Source: GCA-2733415 sp965178635
Lineage (GTDB): Bacteria > Bacteroidota > Bacteroidia > Flavobacteriales > Flavobacteriaceae
Length of the DNA: 64,000 nt
Reading direction: 5' to 3'
Assembly (NCBI GenBank): GCA_965178635.1
Contig: CBCXVT010000008.1
Coordinates: forward strand, 12,709-76,708
The notes under the pieces are model-generated. The model was not told where the DNA came from, did no database searches, and saw only the letters and a program-made list of their open reading frames with translations. Each line of letters begins with the position of its first letter. Within the stretch, counting starts at the first letter, position 1. The translations under genes were made by a program, and so were the position numbers. Below are positions 27,934 to 36,702 of the stretch, in pieces.

Positions 27934-28398
27934 ATGAAAAAAATAATATTTGCAACAGTGTTATTCATAGGATTCACAAGCCTTCAAGCACAAGAACTGA
28001 AATGGCATGATAACTTTGATGAGGCTGCTAAAGTTTCTCAAAAAACAAACAAACCTATTCTTGCTAACTTTACTGGTAGTGATTGGTGCGGATGGTGTAT
28101 TCGTTTAGACAAAGAAGTGTTTAGTAAAAAAGAATTTAAAAAATGGGCTGATGAAAATGTAGTATTACTAACTGTTGATTTCCCAAAAAGAAAACAACTA
28201 GCTGCTGATATCACTGAACAAAACAACGCTCTACAACGTGCTTTTCAAGTACAAGGATTTCCAACAATTTGGCTAATGAGTCCTGGTGACGGAAAAGTAC
28301 CTACAGAAGGTATTACCCCATTAGGAAAAACCGGCTATGTAAAAGGTGGTGCTGAAAAGTGGATTGCTAGTATTGCATCTGCATTACCAAAGAATTAA
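27934..28398 (+). CDS. Secreted thioredoxin-fold protein with CGWC active site
   Basis: The 154-residue product has a signal peptide (about residues 1-19, ending LQAQ) and a thioredoxin_7-type fold. The redox motif W-C-G-W-C follows a GSD turn at about residues 47-52, and the cis-Pro lies in GFPTIWLM. It is thus a periplasmic thiol-disulfide exchanger. Partner proteins are unknown; many Bacteroidota paralogues exist. It has its own terminator. Confidence 0.85.
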   Translation: MKKIIFATVLFIGFTSLQAQELKWHDNFDEAAKVSQKTNKPILANFTGSDWCGWCIRLDKEVFSKKEFKKWADENVVLLTVDFPKRKQLAADITEQNNALQRAFQVQGFPTIWLMSPGDGKVPTEGITPLGKTGYVKGGAEKWIASIASALPKN

Positions 28399-28470
28399 AT
28401 AAATCACAAAACTGATTTATCAGAATATGTTGTAATGAATATTTATTGGTTATTTACGATTTACAACTGT

Positions 28471-28503
28471 ACCCCTTTTGTCACCATGCAGAAGGGGTTT
28501 TTT
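28471..28503 (+). terminator. Terminator of the thioredoxin-like gene
   Basis: A 7-bp GC-rich stem (ACCCCTT / AAGGGGT) with a 14-nt loop is followed by a T-run that runs into the end of the convergent comEC gene. Confidence 0.7.
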
Positions 28504-30505
28504 ATTGCAGTAAATATGCGCCTTTTTCATTAGTAATATGAACAGGGATTTGATTTTGCAAACATGTTTCTTTCCATCTGCTCACATAACTTTTATAGTT
28601 ATTATTATCAATCACTATCAATTCAGGGCTTACAACAGAAATGAGACGTTCTAAATTTACCTTTGGCGACGCTGTTAAAACTACTATGTCTGACTTAAAA
28701 GATGTACTGTAAATTTCTTTTTGATCGACGATTAAAATATTCTTCTCTTTGAACTTGTAAACATTTTTTATAGAATCTCGTTTTACAGATGTTATAAATT
28801 CATTTACCACATAAGCATCTAAACTGGTGTTGTATTTTAACTGTTCTGCTGAAAATCTAAAATTCCTTCCTAATTTTTGCCCTATAAAAGTTGTTTTATA
28901 CTGGTTAAACACTATAAATTCTTCTGACTGAGAATGCCAGTCATTTCTTATAAATGCCAATTGCACACAAACAATACTTAATAATACATACATCAAACGT
29001 TTAAACGACTGTGCTTTCCAAAACAGTATCACACTTATTATAAACAGGAATGAAGTGATTAAGTTCCAAGTATTAAAAGGGAGCTCAGAAAAAACAAAAT
29101 CTTCGTGAGTAGAAATAAATTCTACAAAACTAAGCAACCACGTAATACACTGATTGAAAAGCTGGAACAACAAATCTGGAATCCATCCAAAATAAGCAAA
29201 AATTAAAGTGATTATTCCCAAACCAAGTAAAAAGCCTAAGAGCGGAATAATTACCATGTTTGAGATAAAAAACAAACCTGGAAACTGATGAAAGTAAAAT
29301 AATGATAGTGGTAAAATTCCCAATTGAGCTGAAAGTGTGACGCTAAGTACATCCCAGAATTTTCTACCTATATAGAGCTTTGGTTGCCAAAGATTATCAA
29401 ACGAAGGTTTAATCCAAATAATAGCAAAAACAGCAGAGTAACTCATTTGAAAACCGATATCGAATATATAATACGGATTCCATAGTAAAAGCAAAAAAGC
29501 AGAAATAACCAATGTATTATAGGTATTGGATATCCTATTGCTATAGAGTGCTATTGTAAACAAAGAGAACATAGTTACAGCACGTACAACGGAAGCCGAC
29601 AAACCGACTATAAAAGCATAAGTCCATAACAACATCACAATAGTTATGGATACAATTATTTTTCCATGTTTAAAATAAGTAATTGGCTTAAACAAAATAC
29701 TTAACATTAAAAGCAGTAACCCAATATGTAAACCTGAAATAGCTAAAATATGTACTGCACCAGAAGACGTAAAACTCTTATAGGTATCTTTACTGACTTC
29801 TTGCCTCTGCCCTAGCAATAATGCATTTATAATACTTAAATTCTTTTCAGAAATTGAATGATTTTCTAAAGTCTTGTTAATACGTGTTCTGATATCATTA
29901 GCCTTACCAAATAGCGACTGTTTCTGTGTGATAACTAAGCTGTTTTTAGCATTCAAATACACTTGATGATATACTTGTTGTCGTTTCATATAAGCATTAT
30001 AATCAAACTGATGTGGATTTAATGGTTTTTTAATTTCAGTTGGTTTTATTGTGGCATACAACACATTATCGATGTCAACTGTTTGAGTTGAATCAACATT
30101 AATTAGAACAACACCAGTTGTAACATTAGAATCAGCCACAATAATTTTCCCTAAAAATTTTTGATGAAACTTAGTAGGCTTTAAAGTTTTAAAAACATGT
30201 ATCTTAACATCTTGAGTTATTGAAAAATCAATAACTTTAGAGTAGTGGTTTTTATGATTCTTATGAGTGTGAAATGTGACCACCAATACCCCAACAGAAA
30301 TCATAAGCATATATGTTGTAATACCCAATAAAACTGGTTGTTTTACTTTTCTATCTGTAAATAAGTAAAACACAATCCAACATACTAAACCAATGCCAAC
30401 ACTTGTTAGAACTGCATTACAATCTATAGGATAATAAATTCCAATAAGAATTCCTGAAATTAAACAGCAGGTCAGTTTTATAATTGTAAAATTTAGCCAC
30501 TTCAT
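28502..30505 (-). CDS. comEC: ComEC/Rec2-family competence membrane protein
   Basis: ComEC forms the inner-membrane channel through which single-stranded DNA enters during natural transformation. The product has an N-terminal DUF4131-type region with a soluble beta-rich loop, then the ComEC/Rec2 multi-helix domain whose signature AVHILAISGLHIGLL is at about residues 240-254 counting from ATG 30505. The C-terminal about 170 residues resemble a shortened metallo-beta-lactamase-like tail without an obvious HxHxDH motif. I choose ATG 30505 (MKWLNFTIIKL) over 30535 because it better positions the first helix. Other competence genes are not in view. Confidence 0.87.
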   Translation of the reverse strand: MKWLNFTIIKLTCCLISGILIGIYYPIDCNAVLTSVGIGLVCWIVFYLFTDRKVKQPVLLGITTYMLMISVGVLVVTFHTHKNHKNHYSKVIDFSITQDVKIHVFKTLKPTKFHQKFLGKIIVADSNVTTGVVLINVDSTQTVDIDNVLYATIKPTEIKKPLNPHQFDYNAYMKRQQVYHQVYLNAKNSLVITQKQSLFGKANDIRTRINKTLENHSISEKNLSIINALLLGQRQEVSKDTYKSFTSSGAVHILAISGLHIGLLLLMLSILFKPITYFKHGKIIVSITIVMLLWTYAFIVGLSASVVRAVTMFSLFTIALYSNRISNTYNTLVISAFLLLLWNPYYIFDIGFQMSYSAVFAIIWIKPSFDNLWQPKLYIGRKFWDVLSVTLSAQLGILPLSLFYFHQFPGLFFISNMVIIPLLGFLLGLGIITLIFAYFGWIPDLLFQLFNQCITWLLSFVEFISTHEDFVFSELPFNTWNLITSFLFIISVILFWKAQSFKRLMYVLLSIVCVQLAFIRNDWHSQSEEFIVFNQYKTTFIGQKLGRNFRFSAEQLKYNTSLDAYVVNEFITSVKRDSIKNVYKFKEKNILIVDQKEIYSTSFKSDIVVLTASPKVNLERLISVVSPELIVIDNNNYKSYVSRWKETCLQNQIPVHITNEKGAYLLQ

Positions 30506-30608
30506 ACTTAAAGTTACTGATAATCTTAATGTCATTATTTTTAGTTAATCATAAATAGTGATGCACAAACATTAACCATCGATTAACACTACTGTATTTT
30601 TTTTAGTG

Positions 30609-30616
30609 TATTTTTG
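30609..30616 (+). promoter_or_regulatory. -7 promoter element of the AsmA-family gene
   Basis: TATTTTTG, 37 nt upstream of the ATG at 30654. I see no good -33 TTG. Confidence 0.4.
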
Positions 30617-30653
30617 TGAGTTCAGAATCTATATTAAACTATCATAATCAATT

Positions 30654-33293
30654 ATGAAAAAGGGATTAAAAATATTCGGGATTATATTCGTACTAATTAT
30701 TGTTTCTGCAATTGCAGCACCAATAATTTTTAAAGATAAATTTGCAGATATCATCAAAGAGCAAATCAATAACAACTTAAAGGCTAAAGTTGATTTTTCT
30801 GATATTGATATTAGCATTATCAGTACCTTTCCAAAAGCCGGTTTAATTATTGAAAATCTAAGCATTATCAATCACGCACCATTTGAAGGTGACACTTTAG
30901 TGTATGCTCAAAAAATTGCTTTAAAACTTCCTTTAAACGGATTAATGCAATCTGCAGAAGAGGGTATTGCAATTGACGCTTTTACTATTGATAATGCTTT
31001 AGTAAACATTATTAGTAATAAAGAAGGAGTTACCAATTACGATATCGCGTTAAGTCATACTGAAACAGTTGAAGAAACTACCACTGAAACTTCAGATCCT
31101 GGACTGTCACTTACTGTACAAGAATATGCAATTACTAACACACGCATTAATTATATTGATCAAGTATCAGAATTGAATGCAAGCTTATCTGAATTTAACC
31201 ATTCAGGTTCAGGAGATTTATCTGCGGTGTTATCAAGCTTAAAAACCAATACCACTTCAAATATTTCGGTGAGTATGGGAGAATCTAATTATTTAAACAA
31301 CAATACGCTTGCTTTAAAAGCTGATTTAGAGATTGATCAAGCACAACAAAAATATAGTTTCTTAGAAAACTCTTTTACTCTAAATCAATTGCAATTAGTG
31401 TTTGATGGTTTTGTGAAATTAAACGAATCGAATACTGAACTTGATTTAAAATTCAACACACCAACATCTGATTTTAAAAACTTCTTAGCTTTATTACCGG
31501 CAGAATATTCTAAAGATATTTCTAAAGTACAAACTAACGGGAGCTTTACAATTAAAGGAGAAGCTAAAGGTATTATTGACAGTACTAACATTCCAAAATT
31601 TAATGTGAGTGTTGTGTCTAAAAATGCATCTTTTAAATATCCTGATTTACCAAAGAGTGTAGAAAACATTAATCTAGATGTTGCTATTGCTAACACAACA
31701 GGTAAACAAGACGATATTTTTGTAGACCTTCAAAAATTATCCTTACAAATAGATCAAGATAAATTTAGCGCAAACGGAAAAGTTTCGAACCTATTAGGTA
31801 ACATGTATGTAGATATGAATTTGGATGGGACTCTAAACTTAGGAAACCTTTCACAAGCTTACCCTATTCAGTTAGAACAAGATTTAAACGGAATTGTAAC
31901 AGCCAATTTACATACTGAATTTTCTCAAAGCGCTATAGAAACTAGCAATTACGAGCAAATGAAAAATAATGGCGGCTTTAGCATTACTGATTTCAAATTT
32001 GCCTCTAAAGACATTGTGAACCCTATAGAAATTTCTGAAGCTAAAGTTGCTTTTACGCCGCAACGCATCGCCTTAGAAAAATTAGATATGAAAAGTGGTA
32101 GCAGTGATATTAGAGGTACTGGAACTATAGATAATTTAATGGGGTTTTTATTTAGCAAAAAAACACTTAAAGGTGATTTTAAAGTTAATTCAAACCTGTT
32201 CAATATTAGCGACTTCATGGTAGACAATACCACCGAAGAAGATAATAGTCAAAAAGAATCTGAAAAAGGAGAAGGTTTAAAAATACCTGCATTTTTAGAT
32301 GCAAAAATTACAGCTGACGCCAAAAAAGTAATTTATGATAACTTAGTGCTTGAAAATGTAAAAGGTGATTTGGTTATCAAAGATGAAACCGTAGCATTAA
32401 ACCACTTAACAACGCAAATGTTTGACGGTAGTATGAGTATTAATGGTGATGTATCTACTAAAAATACGAAACCAAATTTTAATTTAGATTTAGGAATTGA
32501 CCAATTTGATATTTCAAAATCATTTAAAGGAATGGATTTACTTACAAGTATTGCACCTATTGCTAATATGTTGCAAGGGAAGCTAAACACCACATTAAAC
32601 TTAAAAGGAAATCTAGATGATGAATTTTCTCCAGATTTAAATTCACTTACAGGAAATGCATTAGCAGAATTGTTAACCAAGAAAATAAATACCGAAAATT
32701 CACCAGCATTAACAAAGTTAAATGATCAAATATCATTTATTGACTTTAACAAACTTAATTTAAAAGATTTAAAAACAGCCTTATCTTTTGAAAACGGTAA
32801 AGTTGCTATAAAGCCATTTACTGTAAAGTATGAAGATATCAATATTGAAATTGGAGGTTCTCACGGGTTTAATAATGATTTAGCGTACACCGCAACTTTT
32901 GATGTGCCAGCCAAATACTTTGGTAAAGAAGTTGGTAACTTATTATCAAAACTAAATGATGATGATGTTAAAAACATAAAAGTCCCATTAATAGCTGATA
33001 TTGGTGGTACAGTAACCAACCCACAAGTTAAAACAGATATGAAACAATCTGTAAGCAACTTAACGAAACAACTCATTCAAATTCAAAAAGATAAATTAAT
33101 CGGGCAAGGTACAGATGCTTTAGGCGGTATGCTTGGTGGTGTTTTAGGCGGCAACAACAACTCAAATTCTAATGATAACAATAGCACACCAAAAGATACA
33201 ACTTCAACCAAAGACCCAGTTAAAGATGGTGTAAAGAATGTACTCGGTGGTTTATTTGGTAAGAAGAAAAAGAAAAAAGATAGCGTTAAGTAA
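30654..33293 (+). CDS. AsmA-family (YhdP/TamB-like) envelope protein
   Basis: The 879-residue protein has one N-terminal anchor (about residues 5-27), then a long run of beta strands with the AsmA N-terminal pattern (VDFSDIDISIISTFPKAGLIIENLSI) and a repeat-rich centre. A C-terminal AsmA_2-like segment (LNLKGNLDDEFSPDLNSLTGNA) follows, with a low-complexity tail rich in Asn, Ser, Gly and a final Lys-rich cluster. AsmA-family proteins bridge the inner and outer membranes and are thought to carry phospholipids outward. In this family the C-terminus normally lies in the periplasm. It is monocistronic by spacing. Confidence 0.85.
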   Translation: MKKGLKIFGIIFVLIIVSAIAAPIIFKDKFADIIKEQINNNLKAKVDFSDIDISIISTFPKAGLIIENLSIINHAPFEGDTLVYAQKIALKLPLNGLMQSAEEGIAIDAFTIDNALVNIISNKEGVTNYDIALSHTETVEETTTETSDPGLSLTVQEYAITNTRINYIDQVSELNASLSEFNHSGSGDLSAVLSSLKTNTTSNISVSMGESNYLNNNTLALKADLEIDQAQQKYSFLENSFTLNQLQLVFDGFVKLNESNTELDLKFNTPTSDFKNFLALLPAEYSKDISKVQTNGSFTIKGEAKGIIDSTNIPKFNVSVVSKNASFKYPDLPKSVENINLDVAIANTTGKQDDIFVDLQKLSLQIDQDKFSANGKVSNLLGNMYVDMNLDGTLNLGNLSQAYPIQLEQDLNGIVTANLHTEFSQSAIETSNYEQMKNNGGFSITDFKFASKDIVNPIEISEAKVAFTPQRIALEKLDMKSGSSDIRGTGTIDNLMGFLFSKKTLKGDFKVNSNLFNISDFMVDNTTEEDNSQKESEKGEGLKIPAFLDAKITADAKKVIYDNLVLENVKGDLVIKDETVALNHLTTQMFDGSMSINGDVSTKNTKPNFNLDLGIDQFDISKSFKGMDLLTSIAPIANMLQGKLNTTLNLKGNLDDEFSPDLNSLTGNALAELLTKKINTENSPALTKLNDQISFIDFNKLNLKDLKTALSFENGKVAIKPFTVKYEDINIEIGGSHGFNNDLAYTATFDVPAKYFGKEVGNLLSKLNDDDVKNIKVPLIADIGGTVTNPQVKTDMKQSVSNLTKQLIQIQKDKLIGQGTDALGGMLGGVLGGNNNSNSNDNNSTPKDTTSTKDPVKDGVKNVLGGLFGKKKKKKDSVK

Positions 33294-33333
33294 ATACAGT
33301 TGTGTTTAAAATTTAGTTGGAACATGATGAAAT

Positions 33334-33930
33334 ATGAAGAAATTAAATTACATCTTTCTACTAATAATATTGTTTGCTTGCCAAAGTAAAGGATTAAAAA
33401 CAGAATTAGAATACGCATATACAATTTCCGCTAAAAGTGAAAAAGATACGCTTCGAATTGAAAGTTTTAAAATACTCAAAAAAAGAACCGTAGATTTTGA
33501 CTTTGTCCAAAATATTAGGGTTAACAATTTGAAACATACCATTTATTTGAATAGGTTAATCATTGAAAGCCTTAAAAAGAATGTTGTACTTTATGAGAAA
33601 AACATTAGCAATAGGAACAGACTAATTAATTTGAATACTGAAGAGAAGGATCAATATTTAGTACAACTTGAATATGACCAACAAAAAGTAGAAAACTCAA
33701 AATTTCGAATAAAAAAAAGACAAGACGAAATTACAATTACACACCAAAAAATCGTACTGATACAAGCAGGATATGGGCAAAATCAAAACGAATATGAACT
33801 CATTGACTATATTTTCAAAGGAGAAATTAATGGCGTTAATAGAATTGATTCTATGTCTATTTTAAAAGTTTCAGAAAAGAATTTAAAATTTATTAAAAAT
33901 AATAGGTTCTCTAACTATAAAGGAAAATAA
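33334..33930 (+). CDS. Hypothetical lipoprotein, 198 residues, coiled-coil-like
   Basis: A basic-hydrophobic leader ending LFAC gives a clear lipobox with Cys16. The mature part is highly charged and contains long Lys/Glu/Asn-rich helices (about residues 60-150), consistent with a coiled coil facing the periplasm. I recognise no family. It opens a run of three genes (33334-35214) with no known function, which may be an accessory segment. Confidence 0.6.
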   Translation: MKKLNYIFLLIILFACQSKGLKTELEYAYTISAKSEKDTLRIESFKILKKRTVDFDFVQNIRVNNLKHTIYLNRLIIESLKKNVVLYEKNISNRNRLINLNTEEKDQYLVQLEYDQQKVENSKFRIKKRQDEITITHQKIVLIQAGYGQNQNEYELIDYIFKGEINGVNRIDSMSILKVSEKNLKFIKNNRFSNYKGK

Positions 33931-34009
33931 AACCGGTATCCTACACCATATAAAACACATACTCAGGTTTGTGTCAAATCAAAACTAAAACCTATAATTA
34001 CTAAAAGAC

Positions 34010-34636
34010 ATGAAAAAATCACTTATTTTGTTTTTTGCATTAATAATTACTTTTTCTCGTTCTTATAGTCAACAAGAAACTTCTAAGCATAAAATTACAG
34101 AATTTAACATTCTGTTTATTGGTAACAGCCTTACATATACAAATAACCTCCCACAACTTGTAAAAAAATATGCCAAACTAAATGGCATTAGTATTAAAAC
34201 TAAAATGATAGCATTTCCTAACTATGCTATTGAAGACCATTGGAACAATGGGACAACACAAAAATTAATTTCGAGTAAAAAATTTGACTATGTAATTATC
34301 CAACAGGGGCCATCTTCTCAATATGAAGGTAGAAAAATGTTAATTGAATACGGAAAAAAATATAGTGACCTTTGCAAATTAAATAATACTCAGCTTTGTT
34401 ATTTTATGGTATGGCCATCATTAAACTATTTTCATTCTTTTGATAAAGTGATAAAAAATCATAAAGATGCTGCAACAATTAATAATTCAGTTTTATTACC
34501 TGTTGGTGCCAAATGGAAAGAATACTTTGATTCAACTAATAATTATGAATATTACAGCTCTGATGGATTTCACCCGTCTATAAAAGGTAGCAAAATAGCT
34601 GCAAAATTAATTGTTGAGTATTTGTTTCAAGAATAA
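34010..34636 (+). CDS. Secreted SGNH/GDSL-like hydrolase
   Basis: The 208-residue product has a signal peptide (about residues 1-20). Its SGNH block I is a modified GDSL, with Ser in FIGNSLTY (residues 36-43). FDYVIIQQGPSSQ is likely block III. The C-terminal SDGFHPSIKGSK carries the block V Asp and His. The GN-S-L form occurs in Bacteroidota esterases and acetyl-polysaccharide deacetylases of the DUF4886-like group. It probably hydrolyses acyl esters in the periplasm. The substrate is unknown. Confidence 0.75.
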   Translation: MKKSLILFFALIITFSRSYSQQETSKHKITEFNILFIGNSLTYTNNLPQLVKKYAKLNGISIKTKMIAFPNYAIEDHWNNGTTQKLISSKKFDYVIIQQGPSSQYEGRKMLIEYGKKYSDLCKLNNTQLCYFMVWPSLNYFHSFDKVIKNHKDAATINNSVLLPVGAKWKEYFDSTNNYEYYSSDGFHPSIKGSKIAAKLIVEYLFQE

Positions 34637-34677
34637 AACAGTTAGCAAATTAACAATATCTAAATTCAGCAATTCAA

Positions 34678-35214
34678 ATGCATGATGTAACATCAAAAAT
34701 TGATGGTTTTTTCAAAACGGACTTTAAACGAAAATTCATTATTTCTATTTCAATTCCGTTTATATCAAGCCTTATTTATTTAACAGATATTCTGCTTCTG
34801 CCAGAATTCAATACAACAGAACAGATTTCTCATATTAGCGCGATAACTGTTACCCAGCGCGACGCATTTGGTTATTCAAGTAGTCAGAGAAAAGTAGGTT
34901 ATAATTATAGTACAACAAACAACTTTAAATTTTCCACCTTAAAAAAATATCTCAGAGCGCCTGAAGTTACCATGACAATATCTCCCATGTTTAATATTGT
35001 AAAAACTGTAGAAAGTCAACATAAAAAAGTTAAAATAGAATCTGGGTTTAATGGCATAAACAAGTTTCTATTAATTTTCAGTAACGCTATTATTTTGATT
35101 TCACTATGCTATACTTTTATCGCAAAAGAAATAGCAGAAAACGCCCGTTTAAATTTAATCTATTTTAACATCATTATGTTTTTATTATGGGGGTATTTAA
35201 TTATTAAATTCTAA
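34678..35214 (+). CDS. Hypothetical membrane protein, 178 residues
   Basis: Three hydrophobic segments are visible: about residues 20-40, 130-147 and 156-175. Between the first and second lies an 85-residue polar loop rich in Thr, Ser and Lys, probably outside the cytoplasm. I recognise no family. It starts 41 nt after the SGNH gene and could be in the same transcript. Confidence 0.5.
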   Translation: MHDVTSKIDGFFKTDFKRKFIISISIPFISSLIYLTDILLLPEFNTTEQISHISAITVTQRDAFGYSSSQRKVGYNYSTTNNFKFSTLKKYLRAPEVTMTISPMFNIVKTVESQHKKVKIESGFNGINKFLLIFSNAIILISLCYTFIAKEIAENARLNLIYFNIIMFLLWGYLIIKF

Positions 35215-35277
35215 AATACATTAGTTTGGATTGGTTATTGCTATTTTAAAACCAATATCAATTTATATCAAAACATT

Positions 35278-35982
35278 ATGAAACATTTTGCATTACTAGT
35301 TGCCGTGCTTTTTTTAACATTAAATACTAACGGACAATCAAAAAACTTTTTAGACAAATCCTATATTGAAACTACTGCAAAAGTAGATACTTTAGTTGTG
35401 CCAGACCGTATATATTTATCTATACGTATTACCGAGAAAGACACTAAGGATAGAACTTCTGTTGAAGAGCTTGAGAATAAAATGAACGCAAAACTTAAAA
35501 GCCTTGGTATAGACACTAAAAAACTGCTGTCACTTTCTGATGTAACCAGTAATTTTAAAAAATACTTTTTAAGAGGCAAAGAAGTCTTGAAGAATAAAAC
35601 TTATACTCTTTTAGTTTATGATGCTGTAACCGCAGGAAACGTTATGGTGGCATTAGAAGCTATAGATATTTCAAATGTGTATTTAACCAAAACTGAGTAT
35701 TCAAAAATAGAAGCGTTAAAACTACATTTAAAACAAAAAGCTATTATTAAAGCTAAAGCACAAGCTGAGGCCATGCTTTTGCCACTAGATCAGAAATTAG
35801 GAAAAGCCATATTTATTTCTGACATGACGTCTAACATATCACATATGTATAGAAAAACTAATGGAATACAAGTGAAAGGTTATGCTAACATGGAAGACTC
35901 AGAAGCACACACACCAATTGACATAGAATTTGAAAAAATAAAACTATCAAGCTCTTTAAATGTTAATTTCGCAATTGAATAA
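35278..35982 (+). CDS. Secreted SIMPL-domain (DUF541) protein
   Basis: The 234-residue product has a signal peptide (about residues 1-20, ending GQS) and one DUF541/SIMPL domain. IETTAKVDTLVVPDRIYLSIRI begins the conserved beta region, the central KALKSLGID-like turn follows, and LKQKAIIKAKAQAEAMLLPL is the signature helix. SIMPL proteins sit in the periplasm or outer membrane. Some suppress oxidative stress, but no enzyme activity is established. It is convergent with the DUF2797 tail at 35994. Confidence 0.85.
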   Translation: MKHFALLVAVLFLTLNTNGQSKNFLDKSYIETTAKVDTLVVPDRIYLSIRITEKDTKDRTSVEELENKMNAKLKSLGIDTKKLLSLSDVTSNFKKYFLRGKEVLKNKTYTLLVYDAVTAGNVMVALEAIDISNVYLTKTEYSKIEALKLHLKQKAIIKAKAQAEAMLLPLDQKLGKAIFISDMTSNISHMYRKTNGIQVKGYANMEDSEAHTPIDIEFEKIKLSSSLNVNFAIE

Positions 35983-35993
35983 ACCGATGAATA

Positions 35994-36092
35994 TTATTGC
36001 TCGTCAAGGTTCACTACTAACCTTTCATTATTTCGCACATTAAAAACGGTGTTGTCTTCGAAAATCAAGTACTGCCCTTTAAAACCGTTTAC
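35994..36092 (-). pseudogene. Remnant tail of a second DUF2797 gene
   Basis: The last 32 codons plus stop of a DUF2797 gene lie here on the reverse strand. They match the C-terminus of the intact gene at 36703: 19 residues in a row are identical (KGQYLIF... to ...VRNNE), then LVV in both. At DNA level 11 of those 19 codons differ, all by synonymous changes, so the copy was diverging under selection and is not a fresh duplication. No start codon or upstream part is present. It lies beyond the terminator of the intervening gene. Confidence 0.8.
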
Positions 36093-36118
36093 TCTACACC
36101 TATGTTGTGCAACAAAAA

Positions 36119-36151
36119 ATGGTTCAGAGAAGAAAATACTTTCTGAACCAT
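36119..36151 (-). terminator. Terminator of the 138-residue gene
   Basis: A 10-bp stem (ATGGTTCAGA / TCTGAACCAT) with a 13-nt loop is followed by TTTTTT on the reverse strand. Confidence 0.8.
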
Positions 36152-36183
36152 CTTAAAGAATCCTTACAATACAAACATCGGTA

Positions 36184-36600
36184 TTATTTAAAAATATGAA
36201 TGTACGATTTATCTAAATTTAGATTAGCTGACTGAGGGAATTCAGCGTGAACAATTAATATATTTTCATGATGTTGCTCTAAATTATCTAATACTTTTCT
36301 ATTTAACAATAAAACTGTAGAATGCCCATGATGGTCTAACTTATCTAAAATTGTTTTTCCGTTAAATTCGCAAATCCAATGAGTTTCAGACATGTTTTCT
36401 TCGTATACAACCTCTATAGTTGGAACTTGATAATAATTATAATCTCCTAATTCACTTAAGTCAAATACTAAACGAAGTAAACCACTCTCTAAACTATTAC
36501 TTTCATTATCAATACCTAATTCAGAAAATGATAATTTCCCTTTATTCTGCTTACTTAGTTTTACTTTAACTTCTCCTGGGTTCAACTCTACTTTGTTCAT
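36184..36600 (-). CDS. Hypothetical protein, 138 residues, lying between two DUF2797 copies
   Basis: I do not recognise this soluble protein. It has no signal peptide and shows beta-rich segments (LLRLVFDLSELGDYNYYQVPTIEVVY, then HWICEFNGKTILDKL, then NILIVHAEF) with a His-rich centre (DHHGHS). It comes with its own promoter (36625) and terminator (36119), a self-contained unit between the intact DUF2797 gene and a DUF2797 tail remnant. That arrangement suggests acquisition with flanking DNA from a relative, as an accessory gene. Confidence 0.6.
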   Translation of the reverse strand: MNKVELNPGEVKVKLSKQNKGKLSFSELGIDNESNSLESGLLRLVFDLSELGDYNYYQVPTIEVVYEENMSETHWICEFNGKTILDKLDHHGHSTVLLLNRKVLDNLEQHHENILIVHAEFPQSANLNLDKSYIHIFK

Positions 36601-36624
36601 ATTAATTTGTTTTAATTATATACT

Positions 36625-36632
36625 CAAAGTTA
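36625..36632 (-). promoter_or_regulatory. -7 promoter element of the 138-residue gene
   Basis: TAACTTTG on the reverse strand, 24 nt before the ATG at 36600. A TTG stands 13 nt upstream of it, closer than ideal. Confidence 0.5.
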
Positions 36633-36702
36633 CGTAACAAAAACAATTATTATTATGATATTTATCAGTACCTAAAGCTAAGTTTATAAAACAAATAATG
36701 AT

